Assembly (NCBI GenBank): GCA_012963075.1
Contig: DTWI01000180.1
Span: 1-7,055, forward strand
From: Fidelibacterota bacterium
Lineage (GTDB): Bacteria > Marinisomatota > Marinisomatia > Marinisomatales > Marinisomataceae
Length of the DNA: 7,055 bases
Direction: 5' to 3'
The position numbers and the translations under genes are program-made. This document shows positions 5,921 through 7,055 of this stretch, in pieces. Each line of letters opens with the position of its first letter. Position 1 is the first letter of the stretch. The notes under the pieces were generated by a model, which was not told the origin of the DNA, did not search any database, and saw nothing but the letters and a program-made list of their open reading frames with translations.

Positions 5921-5921
5921 T
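5916..5921 (+). promoter_or_regulatory. Candidate -10 element for rho
   Basis: A perfect TATAAT overlaps the folC stop and would start transcription near 5928, leaving a leader of about 54 nt. No acceptable -35 lies 16-18 nt upstream. A TTGACA at 5901-5906 is only 9 nt away and cannot pair with it in a standard promoter. rho may instead be read through from folC. Confidence 0.25.
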
Positions 5922-5981
5922 GTAATTTTAATTTTCGAGGTTATTTTCCCCTAAGAAACATTTCACAAAAATGAGGAATCA

Positions 5982-7055
5982 ATGAAATTAAACGATTTAA
6001 AAGAAAAAAAACTAAGCGATCTTCGCGAAGTTGCAAAAACTATGGGCGTTGAAAAAGCAACATCTTTTTCTAAAGATGAACTGATTGCAGAAATTATGAA
6101 AAATAATACTGACGATACCAAACAAGCTGACGACACCAAACAAGCTGACGACACCAAACAAGAAAACAGTAAAAAAGATACTGTTAAAAAAGATGATAAT
6201 GACGCTACTTTATCTGGAACACTAGAAATTCTACCAGATGGTTATGGATTTTTAAGAAGTGTTAATGATAATTATTTACCCGGACCTGAGGATATATATG
6301 TAAGCCCATCTCAAATCAAACGATTTAAGTTAAAAACGGGCCATTATGTTACAGGCACCACCAGAGCACCAAAATCAAAAGAACGATTTCATGCTTTGTT
6401 ACACTTGACAGAAGTTAATGGAGTAAATCCTGAAGATATTAGAAAACAAATTCCATTTGAAAGATATACCCCATTACATCCTAACGAAAAATTTAACCTT
6501 TCCAATACTAGCGACATGTCCATGAGGATTATGGATCTTATTTCTCCTATTGGTAAAGGACAAAGAGGATTAATTGTTGCACAACCTAAGACAGGTAAGA
6601 CAATTTTACTCTCAAAAATTGCCAACGAAATTAGAAAAAATCACCCTGAGACCGCATTAATTGTACTATTAATTGATGAACGTCCGGAAGAAGTAACTGA
6701 TATGAAACGAAGCGTAGACGCAGATGTTGTTAGTTCTACATTTGATGAGGGCCCAGAAAGACATGTACAAGTATCAAATATGGCTTTAAAAAAGGCACAA
6801 AGACTTGTTGAATGTGGTAGAGATGTAGTCATATTATTAGATAGCATTACACGCTTAGGTAGAGCACATAATGCTGTTACCGCACATAGCGGTAAGATTT
6901 TGTCTGGAGGTGTAGATTCTAATGCATTAAGAAATCCAAAAAAATTCTTCGGAGCTGCCAGAAATACTGAAGAAGGTGGAAGTTTAACAATTATTGCAAC
7001 AGCATTAATTGACACAGGAAGCAAGATGGACGGAGTAATTTTTGAAGAATTTAAA
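5982..7055 (+). CDS. rho: Transcription termination factor Rho, 5' part (358 codons)
   Basis: Rho is the hexameric RNA-dependent ATPase/helicase that ends many untranslated transcripts. The gene runs off the window after EEFK, so about 80 C-terminal residues (including the arginine finger) are missing. Residues 1-41 form the helical Rho N-terminal domain ([25 protein letters not shown]). Residues 42-75 are a charged linker with three DDTKQ units. The cold-shock-like RNA-binding domain at about 77-145 contains [10 protein letters not shown] and [13 protein letters not shown]. The ATPase domain shows Walker A as AQPKTGKT at 200-207, [12 protein letters not shown] at 230-241 with catalytic E233, and Walker B VVILLD ending at D287. 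It continues with RLGRAHN, the Q-loop SGK at 303-305 and the conserved segment around [13 protein letters not shown]. Walker A has Gln where Pro is usual (APPKxGKT). GAGGA at 5973-5977 lies 4 nt before the ATG and supports this start. Confidence 0.97.
   Translation, partial: MKLNDLKEKKLSDLREVAKTMGVEKATSFSKDELIAEIMKNNTDDTKQADDTKQADDTKQENSKKDTVKKDDNDATLSGTLEILPDGYGFLRSVNDNYLPGPEDIYVSPSQIKRFKLKTGHYVTGTTRAPKSKERFHALLHLTEVNGVNPEDIRKQIPFERYTPLHPNEKFNLSNTSDMSMRIMDLISPIGKGQRGLIVAQPKTGKTILLSKIANEIRKNHPETALIVLLIDERPEEVTDMKRSVDADVVSSTFDEGPERHVQVSNMALKKAQRLVECGRDVVILLDSITRLGRAHNAVTAHSGKILSGGVDSNALRNPKKFFGAARNTEEGGSLTIIATALIDTGSKMDGVIFEEFK
6111..6164 (+). repeat. Three tandem 18-bp repeats in the rho linker
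   Basis: Three units begin at 6111, 6129 and 6147. The first and second differ at one base, and the third differs from the second only in its last two bases. Each encodes DDTKQA or, in the last, DDTKQE. The unit length keeps the frame, so copy number can change by slippage without breaking rho. The near identity of the units indicates recent expansion. Confidence 0.9.

Noticed and set aside
5901..5921. TTGACA plus TATAAT at the end of folC as a full promoter
   Set aside because: Both hexamers are perfect, but the spacer is only 9 nt, which does not suit a standard sigma-70-type promoter.
5963..7024. Reverse-strand open frames opposite rho (5963-6157, 6389-6625, 6641-7024)
   Set aside because: They are antiparallel shadows of conserved rho sequence; the first one's repeated SSACLV simply mirrors the 18-bp tandem repeats.

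Overview
The window is AT-rich, densely coded bacterial chromosome carrying ordinary housekeeping genes around one unusual locus. A partial gene for a strictosidine-synthase/SMP-30-type beta-propeller protein (1-425) is followed after 5 nt by recO (431-1105). On the opposite strand, eno (2667-1387) and an ftsB/divIC-type gene (1390-1109) overlap by 4 nt and run convergently into recO with only 3 bp between stop codons. To the right on the + strand lie two small membrane-protein genes (2928-3134 and 3216-3428), an intrinsic terminator, a periplasmic/cell-wall N-acetylmuramoyl-L-alanine amidase (3517-4683), folC (4676-5920) and the 5' 358 codons of rho (5982 to the window end).

The organism cannot be named from this window. 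The code is standard, with TAA and TGA stops and TGG for Trp. The genes imply glycolysis, folate use, peptidoglycan remodelling, FtsB/DivIC-type division and Rho-dependent termination. Low GC, tight spacing and mostly poor Shine-Dalgarno (SD) sequences would fit an uncultivated AT-rich lineage; this is inference with low confidence. The eno-ftsB adjacency is also known from gammaproteobacteria, so it does not settle the phylum.

The most interesting locus is the tandem pair of 68- and 70-residue membrane proteins. They align without gaps over 68 positions with 19 identities by eye, sharing ALSxLT, LF, GxIAS, NGLxGL and a near-terminal Trp. They are therefore a local duplication of an unrecognised two-helix membrane family. 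They have the two best ribosome binding sites in the window, a 260-bp leader region with a terminator-like hairpin, a strong 13-bp hairpin between the genes and a GC-rich terminator after the second. This is the layout of an abundantly made and regulated two-subunit product. Its function is not visible in the sequence.

The amidase and folC overlap by 8 nt and are probably co-transcribed; rho follows after 61 nt and may share that transcript. The longest gap without a gene is 2668-2927, which holds the divergent promoters and the leader described above. No tRNA, rRNA, CRISPR array, insertion sequence or phage gene was seen.
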